Below, piece after piece: positions 5,589 through 13,942 of a stretch of DNA of 22,381 nt. This DNA is from Anaerolineaceae bacterium UBA700. GTDB lineage: Bacteria; Chloroflexota; Anaerolineae; Anaerolineales; Anaerolineaceae. A model generated the notes under the pieces. That model was not told the origin of the DNA, made no database searches, and saw nothing but the letters and a program-made list of their open reading frames with translations. The stretch spans positions 1 to 22,381 of the forward strand of contig DBMK01000350.1 of the NCBI GenBank assembly GCA_002298885.1, written 5' to 3'. The position numbers were made by a program, and so were the translations under genes. Each line of letters begins with the position of its first letter. The first letter of the stretch is position 1.

Positions 5589-7342
5589 AGTCCAATCCCT
5601 TTACCCGGTTTTCATCGATGGGCATCTTATTCAGTCTGCTCTGCGCCCTCGTGCTGCTGCAGATTTTCCGCATTCAAAACAGTGTCGCCGGAAAGAATAT
5701 CGAGACCCAGAACGACAAGGCCTTCTCGGTCGTCGACCTGCCTGTCGAGCCGGAGCGCGGCTCCATTTACGACCGCTGGGGCAACCTCCTGGCCGGCAGC
5801 AAAGTCGTCTACGAGGTTGGCGCCGACCTGCGCAATATCACTAACAAAGACTCGATCGCCTCTGCCCTGGCCACCATCACCGGCGCCGATTACGGCGACG
5901 TGATGAACCGCCTCACCCAGGGCCTCAGCAATAACCTTCTCTATATCCGCCTGGTCGACTTCATCGATCCGGCCAAGGTCGACGAGATTAAGAAGGTTCA
6001 AACGTCCTTTGAGAATGAGGACAAGTATTATCTCAACGGCCTGGTCTTCCGCCCGCATTTGCAGCGCACCTATCCCGAGGACCAGCTTGCCTCCAACATC
6101 CTCGGCTTCTTCTCCTACCTCGATCCGGAGACCGGCCGCGGCTACTTCGGCGTTGAGGACAAGTACGACGAATACCTTTCTGGCAGCAAACAGACTGTTA
6201 AATTCGCCAACGATCCCTACCGCATCCAGCCCATGCCCGAGGATACCTCCGGCGCAACCCTCGTCCTGACCATCGACCGCGAGATGCAGGCCGCCATGGA
6301 GCGCCTGGCCGAAAAGTCGCTGAAGTCCTCCGGCGCCAAATCCGCCACCATCATCGTCACTGATCCAAAGACGGGTGAGATCCTGGCCATGGCCACAACA
6401 CCCCAGTTCAACCCGAACGAATACTGGACCTACGACAAGACCTTCGCCAATTCCCTGCCCTACAACCGGGCCATCGGCTCAACCTACGAACCCGGTTCGG
6501 TCTTCAAGGTCCTCACTATGGCTGGCGCCCTGGACTCGAAGACGGTTACCCCCGACACCCCGTTCAACGACACCGGCTCCATCGAAATCGGTGGGATGCG
6601 CATCTATAACTGGGACCGCGGCGCCTGGGGCCCACAGAACATGACCACCTGCATGCAGCACTCGCTTAACGTCTGCCTCACCTGGGTTGCCAAGCAGATG
6701 GGACCGACCAAGTTCTACGATTACCTCAAGGCCTTCGGCATTGGCCACCGCACCAATATCGACATGGAAGGCGAAGCCAACTGGCCGCTCACCCTCCCGG
6801 GCGACTCGAACTGGTACCCGGTCAACCTCGGCACCAATTCGTTCGGCCAGGGCCTCGCCGTCACCCCCATCCAGATGATCCAGGCCATTACGGCCGTCGC
6901 CAACGGTCAGGGCAAAATGATGGCCCCCCACGTTCTCAAGGTCATGGTTGACAAAGGACGGCAGTATAATAATCCTCCTCAGGTGGTGGGCTCTCCCATC
7001 TCGGCCGAAACGGCCAAGACCGAGACGGCCATGCTGGCTACCTCCCTGGAAAAAGAAGCTTCCACGGCTCTCGTGCCCGGTTACCGGGTGGCCGGCAAGA
7101 CCGGCACCGGCGAAATCCCGGGGCCCGATGGCTACGTCACCGGCGTCACCAATGCTTCCTTCGTTGGCTGGGGACCGGTCGATGATCCCCGCTTTCTGAT
7201 CTACATTTGGCTTGAAAAGCCCACCTCGTCCATCTGGGGATCGGTGGTCGCCGCCCCGGTTTTCGCCGAAGCCTTCAAGACGGTAGCCACCCTCGCCAAC
7301 CTGCCGCCCGACGCGGCCCGCAAGCAGCTCTACGGACAATAA
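5585..7342 (+). CDS. ftsI: Class B penicillin-binding protein, septal transpeptidase FtsI
   Basis: D,D-transpeptidase that cross-links septal peptidoglycan together with FtsW. The 585-residue protein has one N-terminal membrane segment (about 10-30), the N-terminal PBP module with ERGSIYDRWGNLLAG (about 57-71), and a C-terminal penicillin-binding domain. Its motifs are in order: GSVFK with nucleophile S305, SLN at about 360-362, and KTGTG at about 505-509. No PASTA domain is present. I start at the ATG at 5585: GGAGG lies 9 nt upstream and it overlaps the ftsL stop as ATGA; the 20 extra codons from 5525 read over the end of ftsL. An elongation-specific PBP2 role is less likely because of the ftsL and ftsW context. 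Confidence 0.93.
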   Translation: MKSNPFTRFSSMGILFSLLCALVLLQIFRIQNSVAGKNIETQNDKAFSVVDLPVEPERGSIYDRWGNLLAGSKVVYEVGADLRNITNKDSIASALATITGADYGDVMNRLTQGLSNNLLYIRLVDFIDPAKVDEIKKVQTSFENEDKYYLNGLVFRPHLQRTYPEDQLASNILGFFSYLDPETGRGYFGVEDKYDEYLSGSKQTVKFANDPYRIQPMPEDTSGATLVLTIDREMQAAMERLAEKSLKSSGAKSATIIVTDPKTGEILAMATTPQFNPNEYWTYDKTFANSLPYNRAIGSTYEPGSVFKVLTMAGALDSKTVTPDTPFNDTGSIEIGGMRIYNWDRGAWGPQNMTTCMQHSLNVCLTWVAKQMGPTKFYDYLKAFGIGHRTNIDMEGEANWPLTLPGDSNWYPVNLGTNSFGQGLAVTPIQMIQAITAVANGQGKMMAPHVLKVMVDKGRQYNNPPQVVGSPISAETAKTETAMLATSLEKEASTALVPGYRVAGKTGTGEIPGPDGYVTGVTNASFVGWGPVDDPRFLIYIWLEKPTSSIWGSVVAAPVFAEAFKTVATLANLPPDAARKQLYGQ

Positions 7343-7352
7343 GGATGAACTC

Positions 7353-8774
7353 GTGCTAGTACTGGCAGACGTACTCGAAGCCCTTTCCGGCACCCGCCCT
7401 GAAGGAGCCTCCCTGGTAATCAGCGAGGCTTCGATTGATTCCAGGCAGGTGATTCCGGCCGGGCTCTTCGTGGCCCTGCCAGGCGAGCGAGTCGACGGCC
7501 ACGAATACGTCGCCGAAGCTTTCAAACACGGCGCACACCTTGCCTTGGTCCAAAAAGACCTCTCATCCCAATTTGCCACCATAGACGTGCGCTCGGGCGC
7601 CCTCGAAGCCAGCCTGCAGATCCCCCAACCGCCCATTTGCATCCGCGTGGACGATACGGTTAAAGCCCTGCAGACCGTGGCTCGCTTCTGGCGGCGCAAG
7701 CTCAATGCCCGCATCATCGGCGTCACCGGCAGCGTGGGCAAATCCACCACCAAGGAATTAATCGCCGAAGTCCTCAATCAGCGCTACCGCACGCTCAAGA
7801 ACCAGGGCAACCTCAACAACGAAATCGGCCTGCCGCTCACCCTGTTGCGCCTGGGATTGGGCCATGAGCGCGCTGTCCTCGAAATGGGATTTTATGTCCC
7901 CGGCGAGATCACCCTGCTGTGCGACCTGGCGCTGCCCTCGGTCGGTGTCATCACCAACGTCGGCACCGTACACGCCGAGCGCGCCGGCTCACAGGAGGCT
8001 ATCGCCCAGGGCAAATCTGAGCTGGTGCAGGCCCTCCCGCCCGGCCCCAACGGCGTAGCCGTGCTCAATTTCGACGATCCCTGGGTCAAGCCCATGGCTG
8101 AAAAGACCCGCGCTCAGGTCTTCTACTACGGCCTCGATCCCCACGCCGACCTGTGGGCCGACCAGATCGAAGGCCTGGGGTTGGAAGGCATCCGCTTCCG
8201 CTTGCATTATCACAACGAGACTCTCTACCTGCGTGTCCCCCTTATCGGGCGCCACTCCGTCCACACCGTGTTGCGCGCCGCCGCGGTCGGGCTGATCGAA
8301 GGCCTCACCTGGCAGGAAATCGCAAACGGGCTGCAGGGTGGCCAATCCCAGCTTCGCCTGGTGGCCGTCCATACCGATAACGGTGCTTTGATCCTCGATG
8401 ACACCTACAACGCTTCCCCCGAATCGACCCTGGCGGCCCTCAACCTGCTCGAAGAGATGAGCGGGCGTAAGATCGCCGTCCTCGGCGACATGCTGGAACT
8501 TGGCCCTTACGAGCAGCAGGGCCACGAAATGGTCGGTGTGCGCGCCGCCGAAGTCTGCTCTTTATTGGTAACGGTGGGCGAACGCGGCAAGTTGATTGCC
8601 GATGCCGCCCGCCAGGCCGGGCTGCATCCCTGGGCGGTGACCTGGTTCGAAAACGTTCCGGATGTTATCGAACATCTTAAGTCCAGGCTCCTGCCGGGAG
8701 ACGTCGTGCTCATTAAAGGTTCGCACGGCCTGCGAATGGACCGCATTGTCGCGGCCCTGGAGTCAGAATCATGA
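7353..8774 (+). CDS. murF: UDP-MurNAc-tripeptide:D-Ala-D-Ala ligase MurF
   Basis: ATP-dependent cytoplasmic ligase that adds the D-Ala-D-Ala dipeptide made by Ddl to the UDP-MurNAc-tripeptide, giving the pentapeptide used by MraY. The 473-residue protein shows the three Mur-ligase domains: an N-terminal UDP-substrate part with SIDSRQVIPAGLFVALPG, a central ATPase with GVTGSVGKSTTKE (K130), LNNEIGLPLTLL and the HAERAGS..AIAQGKSEL region that holds the conserved lysine, and a C-terminal domain starting near DDTYNASPESTLAAL. Start is a GTG at 7353 with AAGGATG upstream; a nearby ATG at 7345 gives only a four-codon frame. It directly follows ftsI, in the slot where murE would normally come first. 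The MurF-specific N-terminus and dipeptide-ligase signatures rule out its being MurE. Confidence 0.95.
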   Translation: MLVLADVLEALSGTRPEGASLVISEASIDSRQVIPAGLFVALPGERVDGHEYVAEAFKHGAHLALVQKDLSSQFATIDVRSGALEASLQIPQPPICIRVDDTVKALQTVARFWRRKLNARIIGVTGSVGKSTTKELIAEVLNQRYRTLKNQGNLNNEIGLPLTLLRLGLGHERAVLEMGFYVPGEITLLCDLALPSVGVITNVGTVHAERAGSQEAIAQGKSELVQALPPGPNGVAVLNFDDPWVKPMAEKTRAQVFYYGLDPHADLWADQIEGLGLEGIRFRLHYHNETLYLRVPLIGRHSVHTVLRAAAVGLIEGLTWQEIANGLQGGQSQLRLVAVHTDNGALILDDTYNASPESTLAALNLLEEMSGRKIAVLGDMLELGPYEQQGHEMVGVRAAEVCSLLVTVGERGKLIADAARQAGLHPWAVTWFENVPDVIEHLKSRLLPGDVVLIKGSHGLRMDRIVAALESES

Positions 8775-9763
8775 GAGAGACATCCCTCGCACTGGCGCTG
8801 AGCACCTTGAGTTTCATGCTGGCCGTCATTTGGGGCGGCCCGCTTCTGCGTGTGCTGCGCCATTTCAAGATCGGTAAATTGATCCGGGTCGAAGAGCCTG
8901 GCCAGAACCAGCTAAAAATGGGCACCCCCACCATGGGTGGGGTGATGATTATCGTTCCGGTGACACTTCTGACGGTCCTGCTGAACGCCGCCTCGCTGCT
9001 TGGCCTCAACTTCCTCGGGCGTTCCGTCCTGCTGCCCCTTACCGTCATGGTCATCTACTCCGTTCTTGGAGCCATAGATGATTGGGAAGGCATCCGTGGC
9101 AAGCGCCGCGGCCTGGGGATGCGCGTTCGCACCAAATTTATCATGCAGGTCGTTTTCGCCGTCCTCACTGCCATCGCTCTGCGCTACGTGCTCCAGGTGC
9201 CCCAGATGCTTTGGCCCACTGCCAAACAGCCGCTTGATTTGGGCCTGCTCTACGTCCCGCTGGCTGCATTCATCATTGTCGGTCTCTCCAACGCGGTCAA
9301 CTTCACCGACGGCATGGACGGGCTGGCCGGTTTGATCAGCGCCACTGCTTTCGCAGGCTACGGCGTAATCGCCCTGCTCCAGGGGCAGGTCTTCCTTGGG
9401 CGCTTCTGCTTCACACTGGTCGGCGCCCTGTTCGGTTTCCTGTGGTTCAACGTCCACCCGGCCCAGCTCTTCATGGGCGATACCGGCTCGCTCTCCCTCG
9501 GCGCCACCCTGGGCGTAGTCTCCTTGATGACCGGGCAGTGGATCCTACTGCCCTTGATTGCCATCATTCCGGTCAGCGAAGCCATGAGCGACGTCATCCA
9601 GATCGTCTATTTCCGCCTCACTCACGGCAAGCGCGTCTTTAAGATGGCCCCTCTCCACTATCATTTCGAGCTGCTCGGCTGGAGCGAGACCCAGGTCGTG
9701 CAGCGGTTCTGGCTGGTTGGGCTGCTGTTTTGTATGCTCGGCGTAGCGATTGCGGTGGTTTGA
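8771..9763 (+). CDS. mraY: Phospho-MurNAc-pentapeptide transferase MraY
   Basis: Polytopic membrane enzyme that transfers phospho-MurNAc-pentapeptide from UDP to undecaprenyl phosphate, forming lipid I. The 330 residues contain about ten hydrophobic segments. Family landmarks are GTPTMGGVMI (about 56), the DD pair in GAIDDWEG (D103, D104), NAVNFTDGMDGLAGL (about 175-189), FMGDTGSLSLGA with the key D237, and the histidine loop PLHYHFELLGWSE near the C-terminus. These match the acidic and histidine residues known to be essential in MraY. The ATG overlaps the murF stop as ATGA, indicating coupled translation. The His-rich loop separates it from WecA or TagO-type relatives. Confidence 0.97.
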   Translation: MRETSLALALSTLSFMLAVIWGGPLLRVLRHFKIGKLIRVEEPGQNQLKMGTPTMGGVMIIVPVTLLTVLLNAASLLGLNFLGRSVLLPLTVMVIYSVLGAIDDWEGIRGKRRGLGMRVRTKFIMQVVFAVLTAIALRYVLQVPQMLWPTAKQPLDLGLLYVPLAAFIIVGLSNAVNFTDGMDGLAGLISATAFAGYGVIALLQGQVFLGRFCFTLVGALFGFLWFNVHPAQLFMGDTGSLSLGATLGVVSLMTGQWILLPLIAIIPVSEAMSDVIQIVYFRLTHGKRVFKMAPLHYHFELLGWSETQVVQRFWLVGLLFCMLGVAIAVV

Positions 9764-9764
9764 C

Positions 9765-11150
9765 ATGCAGACTGATTGGAACGGAATGAGCGTTGTCATC
9801 CTGGGAGCCGCCCGTCAGGGACTGGCTCTGGCGCGTTTTCTACAGCGCCAGGGCGCCCGGGTGACCCTTAGCGATCTGCGCCCCGCCGCCCAGGTGGAAG
9901 ATGCCGTCCAATCTCTAAAAGATCTGCCCATCCGCTGGGTGCTGGGTGGCCACCCGCTCGAGATGCTCGACGGCGCAGACCTGCTCTGCCTTTCCGGCGG
10001 CGTGCCCCTCGAACAGCCCATCGTAGCCGAAGCCGCCCACCGCGGCATCCCGCTTTCCAACGATTCACAGATATTCATGGAAGCTGTGCCCTGCAAAGTC
10101 ATCGGCATCACCGGCTCGGCTGGCAAAACCACCACCACCACCCTGGTCGGCCGCATAGCCGCAGCCGCCGTCACGCCCCCGGTAAAATCCTGGGTTGGCG
10201 GGAACATCGGCCTGCCGTTGATCGACCGCCTCGACAAAATCCATCCCGCCGACCTGGTCGTCCTCGAGCTTTCCAGTTTCCAGCTCGAACTGATGACAGT
10301 CAGCCCGCACATCGCCGTGGTCCTCAACATCACTCCCAACCACCTCGACCGCCACGGCACCATGCAGGCCTACACCGCAGCCAAAGCCCGCATCCTGGCC
10401 TACCAATCTTCTGAAGGCACCGCCGTTTTAGGGCGTGAGGACGCCGGCGCCTGGGGTCTGGCCCCGCAGGTCAACGGCCGCCTGGTCTCCTTCGGGTTCG
10501 ACCAGCCTCCAACCGACCAATCCGGCGCCTTCATCCGGGCCAATTCAATTTGCTTCCAGGACGGCCCGAAAATCGAGGAACTGGCGCCCTGCAGCCTGGT
10601 TACCCTGCGCGGCCGGCACAACCTGCTGAATGTGCTGGCTGCCTGCGCGACGGCTGCCGTCGCTGGCATCTCCCCCGAAGCCATCCAGCAGGGCCTGCTT
10701 GGCTTCAACGGCGTGGCCCACCGCCTCGAGCTGGTGCGCGTCTGGCGGGGCGTGTCCTGGTACAACGATTCGATTGCTACTGCCCCCGAGCGCACCATCG
10801 CCGCCATCCAGGCCTTCGACGAGCCACTCATCTTAATGTTAGGAGGACGTGATAAGAAATTACCCTGGGAAGACCTTGCTTCCCTTATCCATCAGCGCGT
10901 CGACCACGTGGTTGTCTTTGGTGAAGCCAGCCCAAAGATTCTGCAGGCCCTCGGGCCGCAGCAGCCCGGCCGCCGCCCATTCACCCTCAGCCGCTGCGAG
11001 ACGCTTCAAGAGGCGGTCCAGGCCGTGGCTGCCGTAGCCGAAGCCGGCGACGTTGTCCTGCTCTCGCCTGGCGGCACCAGTTTCGATCAATTTAAAGATT
11101 TTGAAGAGCGTGGGGAGCGTTTTAGAGTATGGGTCAATCAACTTTCGTAA
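9765..11150 (+). CDS. murD: UDP-MurNAc-L-alanine:D-glutamate ligase MurD
   Basis: Cytoplasmic ATP-dependent ligase adding D-Glu to UDP-MurNAc-L-Ala. The 461 residues hold an N-terminal Rossmann-like domain (MSVVILGAARQGLALA), the P-loop GITGSAGKTTTTT (K121), GNIGLPLID, ELSSFQLE, NITPNHLDRHGTMQAY with the metal and phosphate residues, the C-terminal domain start YNDSIATAPERTIAAI, and the D-Glu-binding end LSPGGTSFDQFKDFEERG. I start at the ATG at 9765, one base after the mraY stop, because the resulting MQTDWNGMSVVILG aligns with typical MurD N-termini; ATGs at 9750 (inside mraY) and 9786 are alternatives. The last 22 nt overlap ftsW. Confidence 0.95.
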   Translation: MQTDWNGMSVVILGAARQGLALARFLQRQGARVTLSDLRPAAQVEDAVQSLKDLPIRWVLGGHPLEMLDGADLLCLSGGVPLEQPIVAEAAHRGIPLSNDSQIFMEAVPCKVIGITGSAGKTTTTTLVGRIAAAAVTPPVKSWVGGNIGLPLIDRLDKIHPADLVVLELSSFQLELMTVSPHIAVVLNITPNHLDRHGTMQAYTAAKARILAYQSSEGTAVLGREDAGAWGLAPQVNGRLVSFGFDQPPTDQSGAFIRANSICFQDGPKIEELAPCSLVTLRGRHNLLNVLAACATAAVAGISPEAIQQGLLGFNGVAHRLELVRVWRGVSWYNDSIATAPERTIAAIQAFDEPLILMLGGRDKKLPWEDLASLIHQRVDHVVVFGEASPKILQALGPQQPGRRPFTLSRCETLQEAVQAVAAVAEAGDVVLLSPGGTSFDQFKDFEERGERFRVWVNQLS

Positions 11151-12379
11151 ACTCGGGTTTTCCGGTCAACGCGGTCAAGGCGCCGCGTTCGCTGCGGCTG
11201 CGCATCGACGTGCCGTTGTTCCTGGTCACGGCTGCTTTATTGATTATCGGCCTCTTGTTCGTTTACTCCGCCAGTTGGCAGTTTGCGTCCGACCAGGAAC
11301 AGCCGGTCTATTACCTTCTCCTTCGGCAGGCCGTCTTTGCGGCCGTCGGCGTCATCGCCGCCGTGGCCGCCTCCATGTTCGATTACCACCGTTACCAGCG
11401 CCTGCTTATCCCGATCCTCATCGTCATCCTTGCCGCCCTGACCCTGGTGCTGGTGCTCAAAAACGAGCGTAACGGCGCAGTGCGCACCCTGTTCGGCAGC
11501 TCCATTCAGCCGGTCGAGTTTGCTAAGTTCGTGGTCATCCTCTACCTGTCCTTCTGGCTGTACTCAAAGCGCGAGGTGATTAATAACATTTCCTTCGGCC
11601 TCTTCCCCATGGCCATCATCCTCGGCGTATTCATGGGCCTGATCATGCTCGAGCCGGATGTCAGCGCCACCATCACCATTTTCGTCCTCGGCGCCATCCT
11701 GTTCTTCCTGGCTGGCGGCGAGCTGCGCCAGATTGTCCTGGTGATCGTGGTCGCTGCCCTGGTGGGTGTCCTGATCGTCTCTATCTCGCACACCGCCCAG
11801 ACCCGCATCGGCGAATACATCGCCGGCTTGCAAGATCCCGAAAAATCCTCTGACCACGTTCTGCGCTCGATCGAAGCCATCGTGCGCGGCGGCCCGTTTG
11901 GCGTGGGCATCGGACGCAGCACCACCAAGTTCACCGGCCTACCGGTCCCCTGGACAGACAGCATCTTCGCCGTCATAACCGAAGAAACCGGCTTTGTCGG
12001 CGCCTTGGTCGTCATCGGCCTGTATGGCGTCTTCCTCTGGCGCGGCTTGTTGATCTCCAAACGGGCTCCGGACTTGCTCGGACGGCTGCTCGCTGCCGGC
12101 ATCACCCTGTGGGTCGTCTTCGAGGCCATCATCAATACCGGCCAGATGGTTAACCTGGTCCCATTCGCCGGAAATGCGCTCCCCTTGATTAGTTACGGCG
12201 GCTCGAACCTGGTAGCCGTATTGATTGGAGTTGGAATCTTGATGAACATCGCCCGGGCCTCCAACGGGGACCCGGCAAAATCGGATGGGAGGTCGTTCAG
12301 TGCGGTTGTTGATTTGCGCCGGGGGGACCGGCGGCGGAGTGTACCCCGCCATGTCGGTCCTTCAGATGTTGCAGAATGA
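11129..12379 (+). CDS. ftsW: SEDS-family lipid II polymerase FtsW
   Basis: Integral membrane glycosyltransferase of the SEDS family that polymerises lipid II at the septum with FtsI. The 416-residue protein has a cytoplasmic start, about ten membrane segments, and SEDS landmarks: FVYSASWQFA in the first loop, the PVEFAKFVVILYLS helix, FMGLIMLEPDVSATITIF, the long outside loop with RGGPFGVGIGRSTTKF and PVPWTDSIFAVITEETGF, and the final QMVNLVPFAGNALPLISYGG block before the last helix. GGGGAGCG precedes the ATG, which lies inside murD. The C-terminal tail of about 35 polar residues is encoded in the region that also encodes the murG start in another frame, so tail and murG are overprinted. RodA is possible by family, but the cluster favours FtsW. 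Confidence 0.94.
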   Translation: MGQSTFVNSGFPVNAVKAPRSLRLRIDVPLFLVTAALLIIGLLFVYSASWQFASDQEQPVYYLLLRQAVFAAVGVIAAVAASMFDYHRYQRLLIPILIVILAALTLVLVLKNERNGAVRTLFGSSIQPVEFAKFVVILYLSFWLYSKREVINNISFGLFPMAIILGVFMGLIMLEPDVSATITIFVLGAILFFLAGGELRQIVLVIVVAALVGVLIVSISHTAQTRIGEYIAGLQDPEKSSDHVLRSIEAIVRGGPFGVGIGRSTTKFTGLPVPWTDSIFAVITEETGFVGALVVIGLYGVFLWRGLLISKRAPDLLGRLLAAGITLWVVFEAIINTGQMVNLVPFAGNALPLISYGGSNLVAVLIGVGILMNIARASNGDPAKSDGRSFSAVVDLRRGDRRRSVPRHVGPSDVAE

Positions 12380-13418
12380 GGTACAGGCTGTGCTATGGGT
12401 CGGGAGCAAAGGTGGGATGGAAGCTGACCTGGTAGCTCGCGCTGGCGTGCCTTTTACCGCAATCCCTGCTGCTGGGGTGCACGGGGTAGGCCTGCGCGCC
12501 CTGCCCGGTAACTTGCTTCGCCTGGCACAGGGGGTCTTTGCCGCCCGCCGCATCCTGTCCGAATTTAAGCCGGACGTAATTTTCTTCACCGGCGGGTTTA
12601 TCGGCGCCCCGGTTGCCGTTGCCGGGCGCAGATACCCCATTTTGCTCTACGTCCCGGATATCGAGCCGGGACTGGCCTTGCGCTTCTTGTCTCGCTTTGC
12701 CCGTACCATCGCTATCACCGTTGAAGACTCGCGCCGTTTCTTCTCCGGCAAAGCGAAAACGGTGGTCACTGGCTACCCCACCCGCCCCGAATTGGGCGCC
12801 TGGGACCGGGCAGCCGCCCGCGCCCATTTCAACCTGTCAGGTGATTTACCTGTCCTCCTGGTTTCAGGCGGCAGCAAGGGCGCCCGTACCATCAACCAGC
12901 CGGTCTTCCAGAACCTGCCGGCAATCCTCGGCCTGGTCCAGGTCATCCATCTCACCGGCAGCCTGGATAAACCCGAAGCTGATGCTGCTCGGGCTGCGCT
13001 CAGCGTCGATCTTCAAGCTCGTTACCACCTCTACGATTACCTGCACGAGGATATGGGGGCCGCCCTGGCCGCCGCCGACCTGGCCATCACCCGCGCCGGC
13101 GCCTCTACCCTGGGTGAATATCCTCTCGCCGGCCTGCCGGCCATCCTGGTTCCCTACCAGTTTGCCTGGCGCTATCAGAAAGTAAATGCCGATTACCTCA
13201 AACGCCAGGGCGCAGCCGAGATTCTCGCAGCGGACCAGCTTGCCAATCAGCTTTTACCCACCCTGCAAGCCATATTGGGCGACCCGGACCGTCTTTTAAA
13301 AATGAAACTGGCCATGCGCTCGTTGGCTCACCCCGACGCCGCCGGTCAAATTGCCAGCCTGATCCTCGGACTGGCTGGTAAATCTTCCCAGGGAGGGAAG
13401 GGAGATAAATCATGGTAG
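12300..13418 (+). CDS. murG: Lipid II synthase, GlcNAc transferase MurG
   Basis: Peripheral membrane glycosyltransferase that moves GlcNAc from UDP-GlcNAc to lipid I, producing lipid II. The 372-residue product shows the GT28/GT-B layout: N-terminal loop CAGGTGGGVYPAMS (about 6-19), FFTGGFIGAPVAVAGR, the linker and second glycine loop LVSGGSKGARTIN, HLTGSLDK, and the UDP-GlcNAc pocket TRAGASTLGEYPLAGLPAILVPY with YQKVNADYL. The loop residue that is usually His (GGTGGH) is Gly here (residue 13). I start at the GTG at 12300 because GGGAGG lies 7 nt upstream; an ATG at 12285 is in frame but would precede its own ribosome site. The start lies 80 nt inside ftsW, and the true start cannot be further down because the glycine loop is essential. 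Confidence 0.94.
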   Translation: MRLLICAGGTGGGVYPAMSVLQMLQNEVQAVLWVGSKGGMEADLVARAGVPFTAIPAAGVHGVGLRALPGNLLRLAQGVFAARRILSEFKPDVIFFTGGFIGAPVAVAGRRYPILLYVPDIEPGLALRFLSRFARTIAITVEDSRRFFSGKAKTVVTGYPTRPELGAWDRAAARAHFNLSGDLPVLLVSGGSKGARTINQPVFQNLPAILGLVQVIHLTGSLDKPEADAARAALSVDLQARYHLYDYLHEDMGAALAAADLAITRAGASTLGEYPLAGLPAILVPYQFAWRYQKVNADYLKRQGAAEILAADQLANQLLPTLQAILGDPDRLLKMKLAMRSLAHPDAAGQIASLILGLAGKSSQGGKGDKSW

Positions 13419-13942
13419 GCCTGGATGCCTTCTTTTGGATTTTAGTGTTCTTATTTGGCTTCATCGGCTTTATGCGTGGCTGGGCCAAAGAGGTCATGGT
13501 CACCTTTGCGGTCGTGCTGGGTCTTTTCATCCTCACCGTTCTCCAGCAGTTTGAGCCACAGATCGTGACCGCCCTTTCCGTTGACAACAGCGGCGCCCTC
13601 TTTTGGTTCCGCTCGGCCATTATCCTGGTCCTGGTATTCTTCGGTTACCAGACACCCAACATAACCCGGTTAGCTGGTGGAAATCGCTTCGCCCGCGAGC
13701 GCCTGCAAGATTCGCTCCTCGGCCTGTTCCTGGGCGCTGTCAACGGCTACATGGTTATCGGCACGCTGTGGTACTTCATGCACGTCGCCCAGTACCCGTT
13801 CCCCAACATCATTTCGGCCCCTGCCCCCGAATCGGCCGCCGCACAACTCGTCGCATTCCTTCCGCCGATGTGGCTGGGTGTGCCGGTAATCTATTTCGCT
13901 GTCGCCCTCGCTTTCGCCTTTGTTCTGGTAGTCTTTATATGA
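13412..13942 (+). CDS. CvpA-family multipass membrane protein
   Basis: Hydrophobic protein of 176 residues with four likely membrane segments (about 5-25, 29-48, 64-82 and 155-175, plus a central amphipathic stretch at about 97-125). The pattern (short start, FGFIGFMRGWAKEV near the first turn, and GLFLGAVNGYMVIG in the middle) resembles the CvpA family, whose best-known member is needed for colicin V production. Its molecular role is unsettled. The ribosome site is very strong (GGGAGGGAAGGGAG just before), the ATG overlaps the murG stop, and the gene's own stop overlaps the murC ATG. Its placement between murG and murC suggests a role in envelope growth or division, but that is inference only. 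Confidence 0.7.
   Translation: MVGLDAFFWILVFLFGFIGFMRGWAKEVMVTFAVVLGLFILTVLQQFEPQIVTALSVDNSGALFWFRSAIILVLVFFGYQTPNITRLAGGNRFARERLQDSLLGLFLGAVNGYMVIGTLWYFMHVAQYPFPNIISAPAPESAAAQLVAFLPPMWLGVPVIYFAVALAFAFVLVVFI

Noticed and set aside
6479..7777. 432-codon open frame on the - strand
   Set aside because: It is antisense to ftsI and murF, which have full motifs. Long antisense frames are expected in GC-rich genes with C-ending codons. No homology-like motif is seen.
13603..13938. N-terminal extension of murC by 112 codons
   Set aside because: It lies inside the CvpA-family gene in another frame, with no homology-like pattern. MurC starts naturally at MKKVHFIGIGG.
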